From positions 1 through 33,928 of the forward strand of contig OMWH01000034.1 of NCBI GenBank assembly GCA_900314755.1: 33,928 nt of DNA, in the 5' to 3' direction. A program made the translations under genes and the position numbers. This document shows, piece by piece, positions 17,298-27,978 of the stretch (its first letter is position 1; each line of letters starts with the position of its first letter). The DNA is from an uncultured Prevotellaceae bacterium. Lineage in GTDB: Bacteria; Bacteroidota; Bacteroidia; Bacteroidales; Bacteroidaceae. Below the pieces are notes generated by a model. That model ran no database searches, was not told the origin of the DNA, and saw only the letters and a program-made list of their open reading frames with translations.

Positions 17298-17339
17298 AGG
17301 GTAATAAACAATTTTCGAGAAAATTCTATTCAAAAAGTG

Positions 17340-18158
17340 ATGACTATGAACTGTAAACTATTAATGTTGGGAGTACTGCTCGTCCTTACGGCATGCGGTG
17401 GGAAGAAGGAGCAGAAGAGTGAAGATAATGGTGTCAACAAGCATACGGAGGAGTATATCCTCCAGCGCATAGATACCATCTATAAGACCGTAGGTAAAGC
17501 AATTGTTGATGCTGAGGGAAACCGGGTGGATTACATCGCAAGTGACTTCAATCGTGACAGTGCTTACTGTTCTCAACGCTACTATGCGTTGATGCAGCAG
17601 GCGTTGGAGGTGTGTGAGAAAACAGGTGAAGTCCTTTATGACTATGACCATTGGGTATGCGGACAGGATTTCTCTGAGGACTGGAGTTATAAAGTGAAGA
17701 AAGTCTATCAGGTCACGGATTCCACGGCATTCGTCGACCTCACTATCCATAATTTCAATGACAAGGAAACGACCATCGCCCTTCGTTTTGAGCGTGATGA
17801 CTGGTATATTGATGATTTCTGTCCTTCCGAGGATGGAGAGGATGACAAGGCTTATCTCCGCCGGGTGATTCAGCAGGGGGAGGAGTCTCAGGGAGCGGAA
17901 CTGACATTCGACAATATGGAAGGCATCTATGATGATGAGAAGCAGGAGAGCCGCATTTGTCTGATGAGCGATGGTACAGCAACATGGGGAATGATTGGAA
18001 GTCTGAATTTTACGGAATATACCTACAGGATCAGTGGCAACACGATCTGTCTGAAACCGAAAGATGTAGACTCAGAAGAGGATTGCTACAAATATGACCC
18101 CAAGACCCGCACGCTGAAGAACGAACAAGGCTCCGTCTATTATCGGCAGGAAGAGTAG
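17340..18158 (+). CDS. Lipoprotein with a DUF3828/NTF2-like N-terminal region
   Basis: The start at 17340 (or the ATG at 17346) opens a lipoprotein signal, MTMNCKLLMLGVLLVLTAC, with lipobox LTAC and a GGKKE linker. The protein should be lipid-anchored in the cell envelope. The first half (about 35-180, with YDYDHWVCGQDFSEDW and FVDLTIHNF) resembles DUF3828/NTF2-like pockets in pattern only. The second half reads as beta strands with EGIYDDE...CLMSDGTATWGMIG, like lipocalin-type domains. An upstream in-frame ATG at 17262 lies before the promoter and is not used. Function unknown. Confidence 0.78.
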   Translation: MTMNCKLLMLGVLLVLTACGGKKEQKSEDNGVNKHTEEYILQRIDTIYKTVGKAIVDAEGNRVDYIASDFNRDSAYCSQRYYALMQQALEVCEKTGEVLYDYDHWVCGQDFSEDWSYKVKKVYQVTDSTAFVDLTIHNFNDKETTIALRFERDDWYIDDFCPSEDGEDDKAYLRRVIQQGEESQGAELTFDNMEGIYDDEKQESRICLMSDGTATWGMIGSLNFTEYTYRISGNTICLKPKDVDSEEDCYKYDPKTRTLKNEQGSVYYRQEE

Positions 18159-18185
18159 GGTGATGGAAGAAAACAAAGTAAACAC

Positions 18186-18194
18186 TATCTTTGC
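18186..18194 (+). promoter_or_regulatory. Promoter -7 box of the panE-like operon
   Basis: TATCTTTGC lies 25 bases before the ATG at 18219. A -33 TTTG is not evident. Confidence 0.55.
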
Positions 18195-18218
18195 AGAGGC
18201 ATAAGCAAATTAGTAAAT

Positions 18219-19124
18219 ATGAACTATACGGTGATTGGAACAGGTGCCATAGGAGGATACTATGGCGGACGATTGAGAAAGGCCGGAAGGACAGTGCGAT
18301 TCCTGCTGCGCTCTGACTATGAGTATGTGAAGGAGCATGGATTACAGATAGACTCCTGCGACGGCAGTTTCCATCTCGACGGGGTGGAAGCGTATAATGA
18401 CACGAGACAGATGCCGAAGACAGATGTGGTGCTGGTATGCCTGAAGTCCATCAATAACGATAAGTTGAGGGAGATGCTGCCTCCCATCCTGAAAGAGGAT
18501 ACCTTGGTGGTGCTCATCCAGAACGGTATCGGAGTGGAGGAGGACCTGCAAAAGGAGTTCCCGCAGTTGCAGATCGTGGCTGGTCTCGCCTTTATCTGTT
18601 CGAGCAAAGTGTCTCCCGGACGTGTGTCGCATCAGTGTTATGGTTCTATCAACCTTGGCAACTATTCCTGTAAGGAGGAATTGTTTCATGAATTGCTCAA
18701 AGACTTCCAAGAGTCAGGTATCGAGGCTGCTGAGGTGCCTTATCTGGAGGCACGATGGAAGAAAGCCGTATGGAACATGCCTTTCAACGGCATGACTGTC
18801 GCCCTGAACACCTCCACCGACAAGTTGTTGATGAACCCCGCTACCCGCCAGTTGATCTATGACCAGATGATGGAGGTCGTTGGAGCCGCCAATGCTCTTG
18901 GTGTGACAGCGTTGACCAGTGAGTTCGCAGATAAGATGATGGCAATGACGGATGCGATGGTGCCCTATAGTCCCTCTATGAAGCTCGACTATGACAACCG
19001 TCGCCGGATGGAGATATCATATCTCTATACCCGTCCTATTGCAGAGGCAAAAAAAGTCGGCTTCGACATGCCGAAACTTGCGATGCTCGAAGCCGAGTTG
19101 ATTTTCCTTGAGTCTCTTTATTAA
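18219..19124 (+). CDS. panE: 2-dehydropantoate 2-reductase-family protein
   Basis: Family members reduce ketopantoate to pantoate with NADPH in pantothenate/CoA synthesis. The 301 residues open with the Rossmann motif GTGAIGGYYGGRL (7-19). VLVCLKS and VVLIQNGIG (about residues 68-98) match the family, including the conserved Lys and Asn. The C-terminal part begins KAVWNMPFNGMT, the usual helical domain signature. It heads a three-gene operon with gaps of 11 and 14 bases. Several reductases of this family act on other 2-keto acids, and the genomic context shows no pantothenate genes, so the substrate is not certain. Confidence 0.82.
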   Translation: MNYTVIGTGAIGGYYGGRLRKAGRTVRFLLRSDYEYVKEHGLQIDSCDGSFHLDGVEAYNDTRQMPKTDVVLVCLKSINNDKLREMLPPILKEDTLVVLIQNGIGVEEDLQKEFPQLQIVAGLAFICSSKVSPGRVSHQCYGSINLGNYSCKEELFHELLKDFQESGIEAAEVPYLEARWKKAVWNMPFNGMTVALNTSTDKLLMNPATRQLIYDQMMEVVGAANALGVTALTSEFADKMMAMTDAMVPYSPSMKLDYDNRRRMEISYLYTRPIAEAKKVGFDMPKLAMLEAELIFLESLY

Positions 19125-19135
19125 GTATAGCCGTT

Positions 19136-19741
19136 ATGAAGATAGAACTGAAAATCGTCATTGCTCTGATGTTGTGTGTGGCGTGGACGCTGCCTGCCAG
19201 TGCACAGACCACCGTAGAGAGTATCCGTAAGGAATATCAAGCCGTTCAGCAAGATATTGCCCTGATGATGCCTAATGAAGAAAGGGAAACACCGTCCCCT
19301 CCCGTATACTATGACCTGAATGTGTTGCAGAACTTGCCGGGTACAGGTCCGCATCACGAACATATCCGGATGTACTATAATGAGTTGGATGCGGACGAAG
19401 ATGAGGTTTACCCGCCGCATTATCTGCGATTCACCACTGCGAAGTATAATTTTGCAGCCCGTGAGTTTTACGAGGAGTACCTGTACGACGCAAAGGGACA
19501 GGTGATGTTCATTTACGTCCTCACCCCCGATGTGGCAGACGATTTGTCGCCTTACGAGCTGCGGATGTGGTTTGATGGCAAGCGTCTGTTGCGCTTCTCA
19601 GCCAAGAAATACAAGGGGGAAGAATTGTTTAACGGCACGACCATTCCAGAGCCCTACCAAGGTGAGACAGACCGTTCCCGTCAGCGTGCCCTCCGTTTCC
19701 TTGATATGTTCAAAGGAATCGATGATAATACCTATCTGTAA
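19136..19741 (+). CDS. Secreted hypothetical protein
   Basis: This 201-residue protein has a signal peptide (MKIELKIVIALMLCVAWTLP, then ASAQ). The mature part has an N-terminal helix (SIRKEYQAVQQDIALMM) and aromatic beta-type segments such as YLRFTTAKYNFAAREFYEEY. I recognise no family or catalytic motif. It sits 11 bases after the reductase gene and 14 before the membrane acyltransferase gene, so it is probably co-expressed with both. Confidence 0.75.
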   Translation: MKIELKIVIALMLCVAWTLPASAQTTVESIRKEYQAVQQDIALMMPNEERETPSPPVYYDLNVLQNLPGTGPHHEHIRMYYNELDADEDEVYPPHYLRFTTAKYNFAAREFYEEYLYDAKGQVMFIYVLTPDVADDLSPYELRMWFDGKRLLRFSAKKYKGEELFNGTTIPEPYQGETDRSRQRALRFLDMFKGIDDNTYL

Positions 19742-19755
19742 TATTTTGTTGCTGT

Positions 19756-20835
19756 ATGGAAGATAACAAGAGACTGTTGTCGCTGGACGTGCTGCGTGGT
19801 ATGACGGTGGCAGGAATGATTTTGGTGAACAATGGGAGTGGTGACTCGTTCGAGATGCTGGAGCACTCGGCATGGAACGGGTTGACACCCTGCGATTTGG
19901 TGTTCCCTTTCTTCCTGTTCATCATGGGAATCTCCTGTTATCTGTCTCTCTCGAAATGCCAGTTTACACCTACCCGTCACATACTCTATAAAGTGGTGCG
20001 GCGTAGTGTGTTGCTTTTCTTGATAGGTCTGTTCATCAACTGGTTTTCCATGGCGATGTATGGCGACTGGCTTGATTTGGGACATCTGCGTTACTTTGCC
20101 GTGTTACAGCGCATCGCACTCTGTTATTTCTTTGTCTCCATGTTCGCCCTCTTTGTGAATCATCGTTACATCATCCCGACCATCCTTGTGCTGTTGGGTG
20201 TGTATGGCGTTATTTTAATCGTGGGTGACGGATATGCAGAGGATGCCAGTGTGAATATTCTCGGGCGTACCGACCGGTTTCTTTTTGGTGACGACCATCT
20301 TTACCATTATACCCCTGTAGACCCGGAAGGACTGCTTGGCACCATCTCAGGCATTGCTCATGTGCTTGTCGGCTTCTATTGTGGTCAGCTCATCAAGACG
20401 GCAGCCACCATCGAGCATAAGATGATAGGACTGTTTGCTGTCGGGACAGTGTGTCTGATGGGAGGATATCTGTTGAGCTACGGACTTCCCTTGAACAAAT
20501 GTATATGGAGTCCCTCGTACATGCTCGTCACCTGTGGACTTGCTTCCTCTTTGCAGGCACTCATCATGTTATTGGTAGACGTGCGTTTGTGTAATTCCCT
20601 CTGTTACAAGCCTTTCCAGATATTCGGAATGAACGCTCTTATCCTTTATGTGGGCAGTGAGTTGCTTGCCATCCTGTTTGGCAGTTGTGGTGTCTCTGCC
20701 ATGATGTATGACGTCCTCCATGCTGTTGTCACGTCGTTGAAATGGTGCTCTCTCGCTTACGCTCTATCGTTTGTAGCAATTATTTTCCTTATCGGCTACG
20801 TGCTATATCGTAAGCGTATATTCATAAAATTGTAG
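19756..20835 (+). CDS. DUF5009/NagX-type multi-pass membrane acyltransferase
   Basis: The 359 residues open with LLSLDVLRGMTVAGMILVNN and HSAWNGLTPCDLVFPFFLFI, hallmarks of the family related to heparan-alpha-glucosaminide N-acetyltransferase. His37 aligns with the histidine that carries the acyl group in that family. About ten hydrophobic segments follow, so it is an inner-membrane protein. Family members are thought to acetylate amino sugars across the membrane, but the substrate here is unknown. It is last in the panE-like operon, and the 42-bp repeats begin three bases after its stop. Confidence 0.88.
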   Translation: MEDNKRLLSLDVLRGMTVAGMILVNNGSGDSFEMLEHSAWNGLTPCDLVFPFFLFIMGISCYLSLSKCQFTPTRHILYKVVRRSVLLFLIGLFINWFSMAMYGDWLDLGHLRYFAVLQRIALCYFFVSMFALFVNHRYIIPTILVLLGVYGVILIVGDGYAEDASVNILGRTDRFLFGDDHLYHYTPVDPEGLLGTISGIAHVLVGFYCGQLIKTAATIEHKMIGLFAVGTVCLMGGYLLSYGLPLNKCIWSPSYMLVTCGLASSLQALIMLLVDVRLCNSLCYKPFQIFGMNALILYVGSELLAILFGSCGVSAMMYDVLHAVVTSLKWCSLAYALSFVAIIFLIGYVLYRKRIFIKL

Positions 20836-20838
20836 GTA

Positions 20839-20922
20839 GTCGGGATTAAATATCCCTTATGCTGGCGCAAGCCATCACCGGTCGGGATTGGATATCCCTT
20901 ATGCTGGCGCAAGCCATCATAC
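20839..20922 (+). repeat. 42-bp tandem repeat, two copies with hairpin potential
   Basis: Copies at 20839-20880 and 20881-20922 differ at only a few positions. Each contains GGGAT.....ATCCC and then TGGC-GCAA-GCCA, a stem capped by a GNRA-type loop. The bases before GGATATCCC in copy 2 (CCGGTCGGGATT, 20878-20889) are identical to 12 bases of the adjacent tRNA-Arg (20990-21001). Confidence 0.85.
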
Positions 20923-20933
20923 AAATCTAAAAA

Positions 20934-20973
20934 AGTCTTGAACATTGAAAGCAAGCTTTCATGATTCAAGACT
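20934..20973 (-). terminator. Terminator of tRNA-Arg, possibly bidirectional
   Basis: AGTCTTGAA (20934-20942) and TTCAAGACT (20965-20973) form a perfect 9-bp stem, with an inner GAAAG/CTTTC stem. On the minus strand a run of six T follows, 13 bases past the tRNA 3' end. On the plus strand CTTTTATCTTT follows, so it can also end the DUF5009 transcript. Confidence 0.85.
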
Positions 20974-20985
20974 CTTTTATCTTTG

Positions 20986-21059
20986 TGATCCGGTCGGGAT
21001 TCGAACCCGAGACCCACAGCTTAGAAGGCTGTTGCTCTATCCAGCTGAGCTACCGGACC
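20986..21059 (-). tRNA. tRNA-Arg, anticodon UCU
   Basis: The 74-base cloverleaf reads on the minus strand from GGTCCGG at 21059 to CCGGATC plus discriminator A at 20986, pairing over 7 bp with one G-T. The D arm contains AGCTCAGCTGGATAGAGC. The anticodon loop is CTTCTAA inside a CAGC/GCTG-type stem, giving TCT. The T arm is CTCGGGTTCGAATCCCGA. The CCA end is not encoded. It reads AGA codons. Confidence 0.96.
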
Positions 21060-21836
21060 ATCAAATCGGGTGCAAAGGTAAATAAAAATTGGGAGATAGC
21101 CAAATTTTATACTTTAAATCTTATGTAGGTGCGGTCGTCAAAGGAGTCTTGTCCCAGCATGAATGCCTTGCTGGCGAGGAACGTGTGGATGTTCAGCGGG
21201 TCGTTCTGCCGTTGCTCCGCCAGCCGCTGCTCACTCTCTGCGAGGGTAGGACAGAGGAAGGGGTAGCCGTCGGTGGCAAAGACAATCTCATGGGGTTGGA
21301 AGTCGAGGGTGATGACGGGTACGTGCTGTTCGGGAATGGGGAAACCGTCGATGACGGAGTAGGTGACGTTCTGCCGTTTCATGCTGTCGATGATGTCGGG
21401 GAGGATATAGTCACGCGCCGTGTCATGGGTGCGCAGTTCCTCAACGGTCATCCCCCCGGCTAATAACTGTTTTGCCTTCTCGGCACGCTTGGCGGCATAG
21501 ACAGCCTCCTCAGGTTTGGGATTCTCCAAGAGCTGACCGTCCAACAGACACTGGCAGTCACCGACCATCCATATCTGTCGCTGCAAGCGGCTGTAGATGA
21601 TGGCGGAGCAGGTGAGTCGCTCCTCCGGGTGTTCGGCAAACCGCTGCATCCGTGATTTCCTGTAATGCTTGCGGATATAGGCGGTGACACCACGCAGGAA
21701 CTCATGACACGTCATCTGTTTAGGGGCATGGCGCAGGTAGTGGCATACCAGCCACATCGCCTGTCGCCCGTTACTGCGGAAGATACTATGGCGATAGTCG
21801 GTCTTTGAGGTAGACCCATCGATGACGGCGATGAAG

Positions 21837-23738
<1,902 letters not shown>

Positions 23739-23740
23739 CC

Positions 23741-23775
23741 CTCTCACCTCTTACCTCTTACCTCTCACCTCTTAA
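23741..23775 (-). repeat. Heptamer array C, five 7-bp units before ygiQ
   Basis: In plus orientation CTCTCAC, CTCTTAC, CTCTTAC, CTCTCAC, CTCTTAA. On the coding strand these are purine-rich GTGAGAG/GTAAGAG units between the stop of the 115-residue gene (23772) and the ygiQ ATG (23738). They may act as repeated ribosome binding sites, since each contains a GAG/AGAGG core. Confidence 0.85.
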
Positions 23776-24119
23776 TTAAACGGTGTCCCCTGGAAGGCAC
23801 GTGTCGTCATACCGAGGTTGTCGTTGCCACGGTTCTTCCAGTTGATAAACAACAGGACGAGCTGTTGCAGACCATACGCTTTCATGTTCTGGTGATAGAT
23901 GACATCCAGACAGAGGTCCAGCAGGTTCTTGTCCTTCCCTGCGTCCGACTCCAGCATGGAGCGGATGTTCAGTTTCAGTTTGTCGAGTACCTGCTCGTCC
24001 ACATAGCCGTTGGAGTCAATCAGGTCACGGAAGAGTTGGTACTTCTCGATAGTCTCTAAGTGTTGGTCACTGATCTCAATGTTTCTTGTACCACTTGAGT
24101 TTGTTTGAATCTTGTACAT
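23772..24119 (-). CDS. Small hypothetical protein
   Basis: The ATG at 24119 gives MYKIQTNSSGTRNIEISDQH and 115 residues in total; a TTG six bases upstream is in frame but less likely. There is no signal peptide. The middle is helical (LDKLKLNIRSMLESD, LLDLCLDVIYHQNM), and the end is polar with FQGTPFN. I recognise no family. It lies 20 bases after the amidase gene and 33 bases before ygiQ, the gap being heptamer array C. Confidence 0.7.
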   Translation of the reverse strand: MYKIQTNSSGTRNIEISDQHLETIEKYQLFRDLIDSNGYVDEQVLDKLKLNIRSMLESDAGKDKNLLDLCLDVIYHQNMKAYGLQQLVLLFINWKNRGNDNLGMTTRAFQGTPFN

Positions 24120-24139
24120 AATCAATAGGTTTTTAGTTA

Positions 24140-26956
24140 TTATTTAAGTAAGAAATTTAATATTCCACGCATGATAGCACCTTGCTTCTGCTCATCCATG
24201 ATGCACTCGAAGGGGAATCCCATGGTGAACGAGCGGTAGTCCCTTCCCTTGTAGGCGACAGCCGCATCCTGTCCGTCCGCATATTGCATGACGGTGAAGG
24301 CAGGAGCCGCAGGGCGGAGGATGTCTGCCGACGTGGCAGCGTAGTGCTCCTCGTTGAGCATATTATAATAAGGTATGACGGTTCCCAGTCCGTTCACCTG
24401 ATTATTCTCCGCACGGTATTGTCCGCCATAGGTGCATTTCAGTGTCTCACTGACAAACTGCTCCTCTTCCGTTCCCATGATGTCCGTACCGATATAGGCA
24501 CCACTCACCAGCAGAGCACCTCCACGACGGGTGTAGTCTGTGAGTGTCTTGCGCATGCTCTTTGTGAACGTCTTATAGTACACCAGACTATGTCCGTCGT
24601 TGCGTTCCAGTCCTAACACGAGGTCGACCAGCGGATAGTTCTTCAGTTTCACCTTGCCATCCTCGATCACCTTGTCGGACGCACTGACGATATTATACTC
24701 CTGGGCAGAGGCAATCGCCTTGGCATGGGTGGTGACATAGTTGAACTCGTTGCCGGCGACAAACGACAGACCAGCCCATCCAGCCGTCGTGCCATAAGTG
24801 ATACCCGGGTCGTCGTTTATGTCAAACTCCTTTTCGCCACCAATGGTACGGATAGCAGGAGACGACAAGCGGTGGAAGTTGTTGACGATCATCACCGTCT
24901 TCTTCGCACCGGGGTGATAATAGGCGGAGAGGGTCTCAGAGGGAAAACTTCGTCCGCCCTTGTTGACGGCAACCACTTTGAAGTGGTAGAGCATGTCAGG
25001 TTCCAGTTCCAGTTCATGACTCTTGCCCTTGACATAAGTGCCATTATCGAAATCAGCACCACCCTGTGAGGTATAGACGATATACCCTGTTGCCTCGGCA
25101 GACGGCTCTTGCAGGTCTGTCACCTCCTCCCAATGTAGTCGTGCCTTGTTCTTGGAAAGCTCGATATAGAAATTCTCGGGAGCCAAGGGTGCTACGACAC
25201 ATGAGCGGTTATGTTGCTCGTTGACATAACGGAGGATGGTTTTGTAGATGATACGTGCCAGCGTAAACTTGAAATGAGGGTCATGTCCGTAGCGCATATC
25301 ATTGAAGTTCTGATGCGACAATGTCTCCAGGATAGCACTTGGCACGGCAGGCAGTCTGGTCTCGGAATAGTTGCGGTCGTAGAGCTCACGACGGTTCCAG
25401 CGTCCGTATTGGTATTGTAACCCTGTGCTGATATTCGTCAACAGCGCATCCGCAAAGTCACGGGAGGCAAGCCGGGAGATCCCTGCGTTGAGTTTTCCTT
25501 CGTTGAAGTTGGAGGTGAAGATCGACAAGGTGCCAATTATTCCATTCTCTTCTTTGGCGATACCCGCATCACTATGTATGGCGAGTGACAACTCGATAGG
25601 AACGCGCAGTCCGGTGGTGTCAGGAACAAAGGGGGAGCCGCCAGCCAGGTAGTTGGTCATGTTAGAGCGCACGTTGATGTCGTCGGCATAGTCGTCAGTA
25701 CCCATCCTGCCGCTATAGACAGAGTAGGGCATGCCAGCCCATTGCGCATAATAGCGGGCACCCTCTATGGCACGGGGCAGTCCGCTGACAGTCTCACCGC
25801 GTCTGATATTACCCATGCCGCCACCGAAACGGACAGCATCCGTCGTCACCACACCACTCTGGTTGCTCTGGTTCGTCAGTGTCACACGGTTGAACTCACT
25901 ATACCCCTTGTCAAACTCGAAAGTGCCGAGATAGACCCAGGTGCCGCCACCCATCCGCTGGTTGACATGGAAGACGGTGCGCTCACCCTTGTGCCATACC
26001 GTATATTCCGCATTGTCGATGCTGTTGTCCACGGTCTGGTAACTCACATAGACGGCATAGCGTCCCGACTTGGGGAAGTCAGGCTGGTAACTTGCCAGTG
26101 AGTAACGGCTCTTGCTGTTGGTGGTCTTCACCATACGTGCCGTACCAGCCATGAAAGGATTCTCGTTGTCGACGTATGCAGTGTCATGATAGGCGAAACC
26201 AGCCATGGGGGCATCCTTCCATCTACCATGGGAGGTCGCCTCGATATAGTTGCGTTTGCAGCCGTCGTTGTCCACGATGACCTCCTCTTTCTGCCAGGCA
26301 CGCTCACGGGGAGTGAAGACGACGGCTCCCGCATTCTCCAGCATAGGGATGAGGTAGGGGACTACGATGGTCTGTGTGAAGAGATCTTCCGTCGTGCCGA
26401 AGAGTTTCGGACGCTGCCATTTCCACACCCCGTTCTTCACGTCGTAATAACGGCCGTGACTTGCCCATAGGGAGAGGTGTCTGTTCTGCAGTCCCTCCGT
26501 GATATCATGAGGAACGTCCATGTTCTTGACCCATGGCTCCCCTTGGTAGTCGGTAGTCCCCCACATACGGGTCTTGTCCTTGTCCTTGTGTTTCCTCAGA
26601 CGGTTGGGAATGAGCTCCTGTATCTCGTAGTTGTGAGTCTCCACCCTCAGGAAATAGTCGTCATAAGGTGACGGCAGCACCTCTTTTATCTTGGCATAGA
26701 TATCCTCCACCACCTGTGGGGTGAAGCTCTGTTCCGCAAAGGCGTCATTCACCTTGACGGTGAGCGTCTCATTCTCATCGTCCATCTCCAAGTCTGAAAG
26801 ATGGGCAGTCCTGGAGAACTGGGCTCCCTGTGGCTTGTAGTTCTTGAAGTAATTCTCCAGTTTGTCCTTGATGGCACTTGTGTTCGAGTTTTGTGCCCAA
26901 GTCTGTCCACCGCAGAGCACTGCGGTCATCCATAAAACAAATATTGTTTTTCTCAT
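24140..26956 (-). CDS. Secreted amidase/golvesin-domain cell-wall protein
   Basis: The 938-residue protein has a signal peptide (MRKTIFVLWMTAVLCGGQTWA). Amidase_3-type landmarks are split along the chain: LWASHGR (163-169, His167), LSLAIHSDAG (456-465, His461) and AILETLSHQN (541-550, Glu544). A golvesin/xanthan-lyase-like beta domain lies between them (about 270-378, ending VTTDAVRF). A fibronectin type III-like segment follows (about 600-690), then a C-terminal region possibly of glutamine-amidotransferase-like fold. Such proteins probably cleave peptidoglycan amide bonds in the envelope. Its start overlaps the stop of the acyltransferase gene by one base (TGATG), indicating translational coupling. 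Databases sometimes call relatives xanthan lyase, but substrate is unproven. Confidence 0.82.
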   Translation of the reverse strand: MRKTIFVLWMTAVLCGGQTWAQNSNTSAIKDKLENYFKNYKPQGAQFSRTAHLSDLEMDDENETLTVKVNDAFAEQSFTPQVVEDIYAKIKEVLPSPYDDYFLRVETHNYEIQELIPNRLRKHKDKDKTRMWGTTDYQGEPWVKNMDVPHDITEGLQNRHLSLWASHGRYYDVKNGVWKWQRPKLFGTTEDLFTQTIVVPYLIPMLENAGAVVFTPRERAWQKEEVIVDNDGCKRNYIEATSHGRWKDAPMAGFAYHDTAYVDNENPFMAGTARMVKTTNSKSRYSLASYQPDFPKSGRYAVYVSYQTVDNSIDNAEYTVWHKGERTVFHVNQRMGGGTWVYLGTFEFDKGYSEFNRVTLTNQSNQSGVVTTDAVRFGGGMGNIRRGETVSGLPRAIEGARYYAQWAGMPYSVYSGRMGTDDYADDINVRSNMTNYLAGGSPFVPDTTGLRVPIELSLAIHSDAGIAKEENGIIGTLSIFTSNFNEGKLNAGISRLASRDFADALLTNISTGLQYQYGRWNRRELYDRNYSETRLPAVPSAILETLSHQNFNDMRYGHDPHFKFTLARIIYKTILRYVNEQHNRSCVVAPLAPENFYIELSKNKARLHWEEVTDLQEPSAEATGYIVYTSQGGADFDNGTYVKGKSHELELEPDMLYHFKVVAVNKGGRSFPSETLSAYYHPGAKKTVMIVNNFHRLSSPAIRTIGGEKEFDINDDPGITYGTTAGWAGLSFVAGNEFNYVTTHAKAIASAQEYNIVSASDKVIEDGKVKLKNYPLVDLVLGLERNDGHSLVYYKTFTKSMRKTLTDYTRRGGALLVSGAYIGTDIMGTEEEQFVSETLKCTYGGQYRAENNQVNGLGTVIPYYNMLNEEHYAATSADILRPAAPAFTVMQYADGQDAAVAYKGRDYRSFTMGFPFECIMDEQKQGAIMRGILNFLLK

Positions 26957-27510
26957 CAGTTGTTTCCAATCGTGAAGTTCTCGGGTTTCTTGCCCTTGAA
27001 CTTGCTGAAGTATAGTTTAATCTCGCGCATCTGTTGGTCGATGTCGCCGTTGGGTATAATTGTTTTCGTACATTCGATATGTTTCCGCTCATAGTCGACA
27101 CCATAGAGCAGGATAGGCATCTCTGCCTTCAGGGCGATATAATAAAAACCCTTCTTCCAGTCAGGGTTAGGGGAACGGGTGCCCTCCGGCGTGATACAGA
27201 GGTGGAAGGTCTTTGCCTGTCGTGCCGCCTCCGCCATATTGTCGGTCATACTCGTCTTCTTCGACCGCCATACGGGGATGCCGCCCAGTTTCCTGAAGAT
27301 AGGACCGAGCGGCCAGAAGAACCACTCCTTCTTCATCAGGAAGTTGCTGTCAATGCCCTCCGCGCCACTATAGAGCTGTCCGATCAGGAAGTCCCAGTTG
27401 CTGGTGTGGGGAGCCAGACATATAATATACTTGTCGGGGTGAGCCTCCGTTACCTCGGTGGTCCACCCCATACGTTTGTAAAGTAGCCAATTACAAAATG
27501 ATTTCCACAT
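26956..27510 (-). CDS. PlsC-type 1-acylglycerol-3-phosphate acyltransferase
   Basis: I chose the ATG at 27510, giving MWKSFCNWLLYKRMGWTTEV and 184 residues, because the upstream in-frame residues belong to another gene read in a different frame. APHTSNWDF carries the HX4D catalytic motif, and CITPEGTRS is the glycerol-phosphate binding motif. Family members transfer fatty acyl chains to lysophosphatidic acid or to other lipids at the inner membrane. The protein is short for PlsC, and the acceptor is not certain. It starts four bases after the preceding small gene and is coupled to the amidase gene. Confidence 0.88.
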   Translation of the reverse strand: MWKSFCNWLLYKRMGWTTEVTEAHPDKYIICLAPHTSNWDFLIGQLYSGAEGIDSNFLMKKEWFFWPLGPIFRKLGGIPVWRSKKTSMTDNMAEAARQAKTFHLCITPEGTRSPNPDWKKGFYYIALKAEMPILLYGVDYERKHIECTKTIIPNGDIDQQMREIKLYFSKFKGKKPENFTIGNN

Positions 27511-27514
27511 ACTC

Positions 27515-27784
27515 CTACAAAAAATTAATATGGTCAACGATCTCGCAGACCTCCTTGTTGAATTTCTCCCTGAGGTCTTTGAAATACAGTTTCGCCGGCA
27601 TTCCCGGCTCCGGGTGTGAGATACGGCTGATGTAGTTTTCCTGTAATTTAGCGATAGAATGCAAGATGGTCTCCACCTCAAAGCGATTAGGGGCGTTACC
27701 ATACAACGATGCTGCTACGAAGTCTACAAAGAGTTCCTCACAGATTAGGTTGATTTGTTTTTTCAGATCTCGTCTGTTTGCCAT
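27515..27784 (-). CDS. Small conserved-type cytoplasmic protein
   Basis: The start MANRRDLKKQINLICEELFV at 27784 is preceded by an unusually strong Shine-Dalgarno (AGGAGGAG), which is rare in this phylum and decides the start. The 89-residue protein is helical with no signal peptide. From memory, similar short Bacteroidales proteins share the DLKK.I..IC opening and a HPEPGMP.K.Y.KDL motif, both visible here. Function unknown. It heads the minus-strand operon that runs to 21107. Confidence 0.75.
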   Translation of the reverse strand: MANRRDLKKQINLICEELFVDFVAASLYGNAPNRFEVETILHSIAKLQENYISRISHPEPGMPAKLYFKDLREKFNKEVCEIVDHINFL

Positions 27785-27825
27785 AAATTGTCTCCTCCTA
27801 TTATTACTTATTTTGTTTTGCACTC

Positions 27826-27833
27826 CAAAGATA
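27826..27833 (-). promoter_or_regulatory. Promoter -7 box of the minus-strand operon
   Basis: TATCTTTG on the minus strand, about 42 bases upstream of the first start. At 19-base spacing the -33 region reads TTGG/CTTG, a partial match to TTTG. Confidence 0.55.
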
Positions 27834-27978
27834 CGGAAAATATTTCTACTTACCAAGCTTTCATCACAAAAAAATATTAAAAAGGAGAAAATACCTCTTA
27901 TTCTTTCTTATTTCTACCAGAAAATGATTAATTTTGTCAGCCAATTAGGAAATTATTCAATTAATTAATAAAGATTCT

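Noticed and set aside
17262-17339. Upstream in-frame start for the lipoprotein gene
   Set aside because: The added residues lie over the promoter -7 box and would bury the lipoprotein signal.
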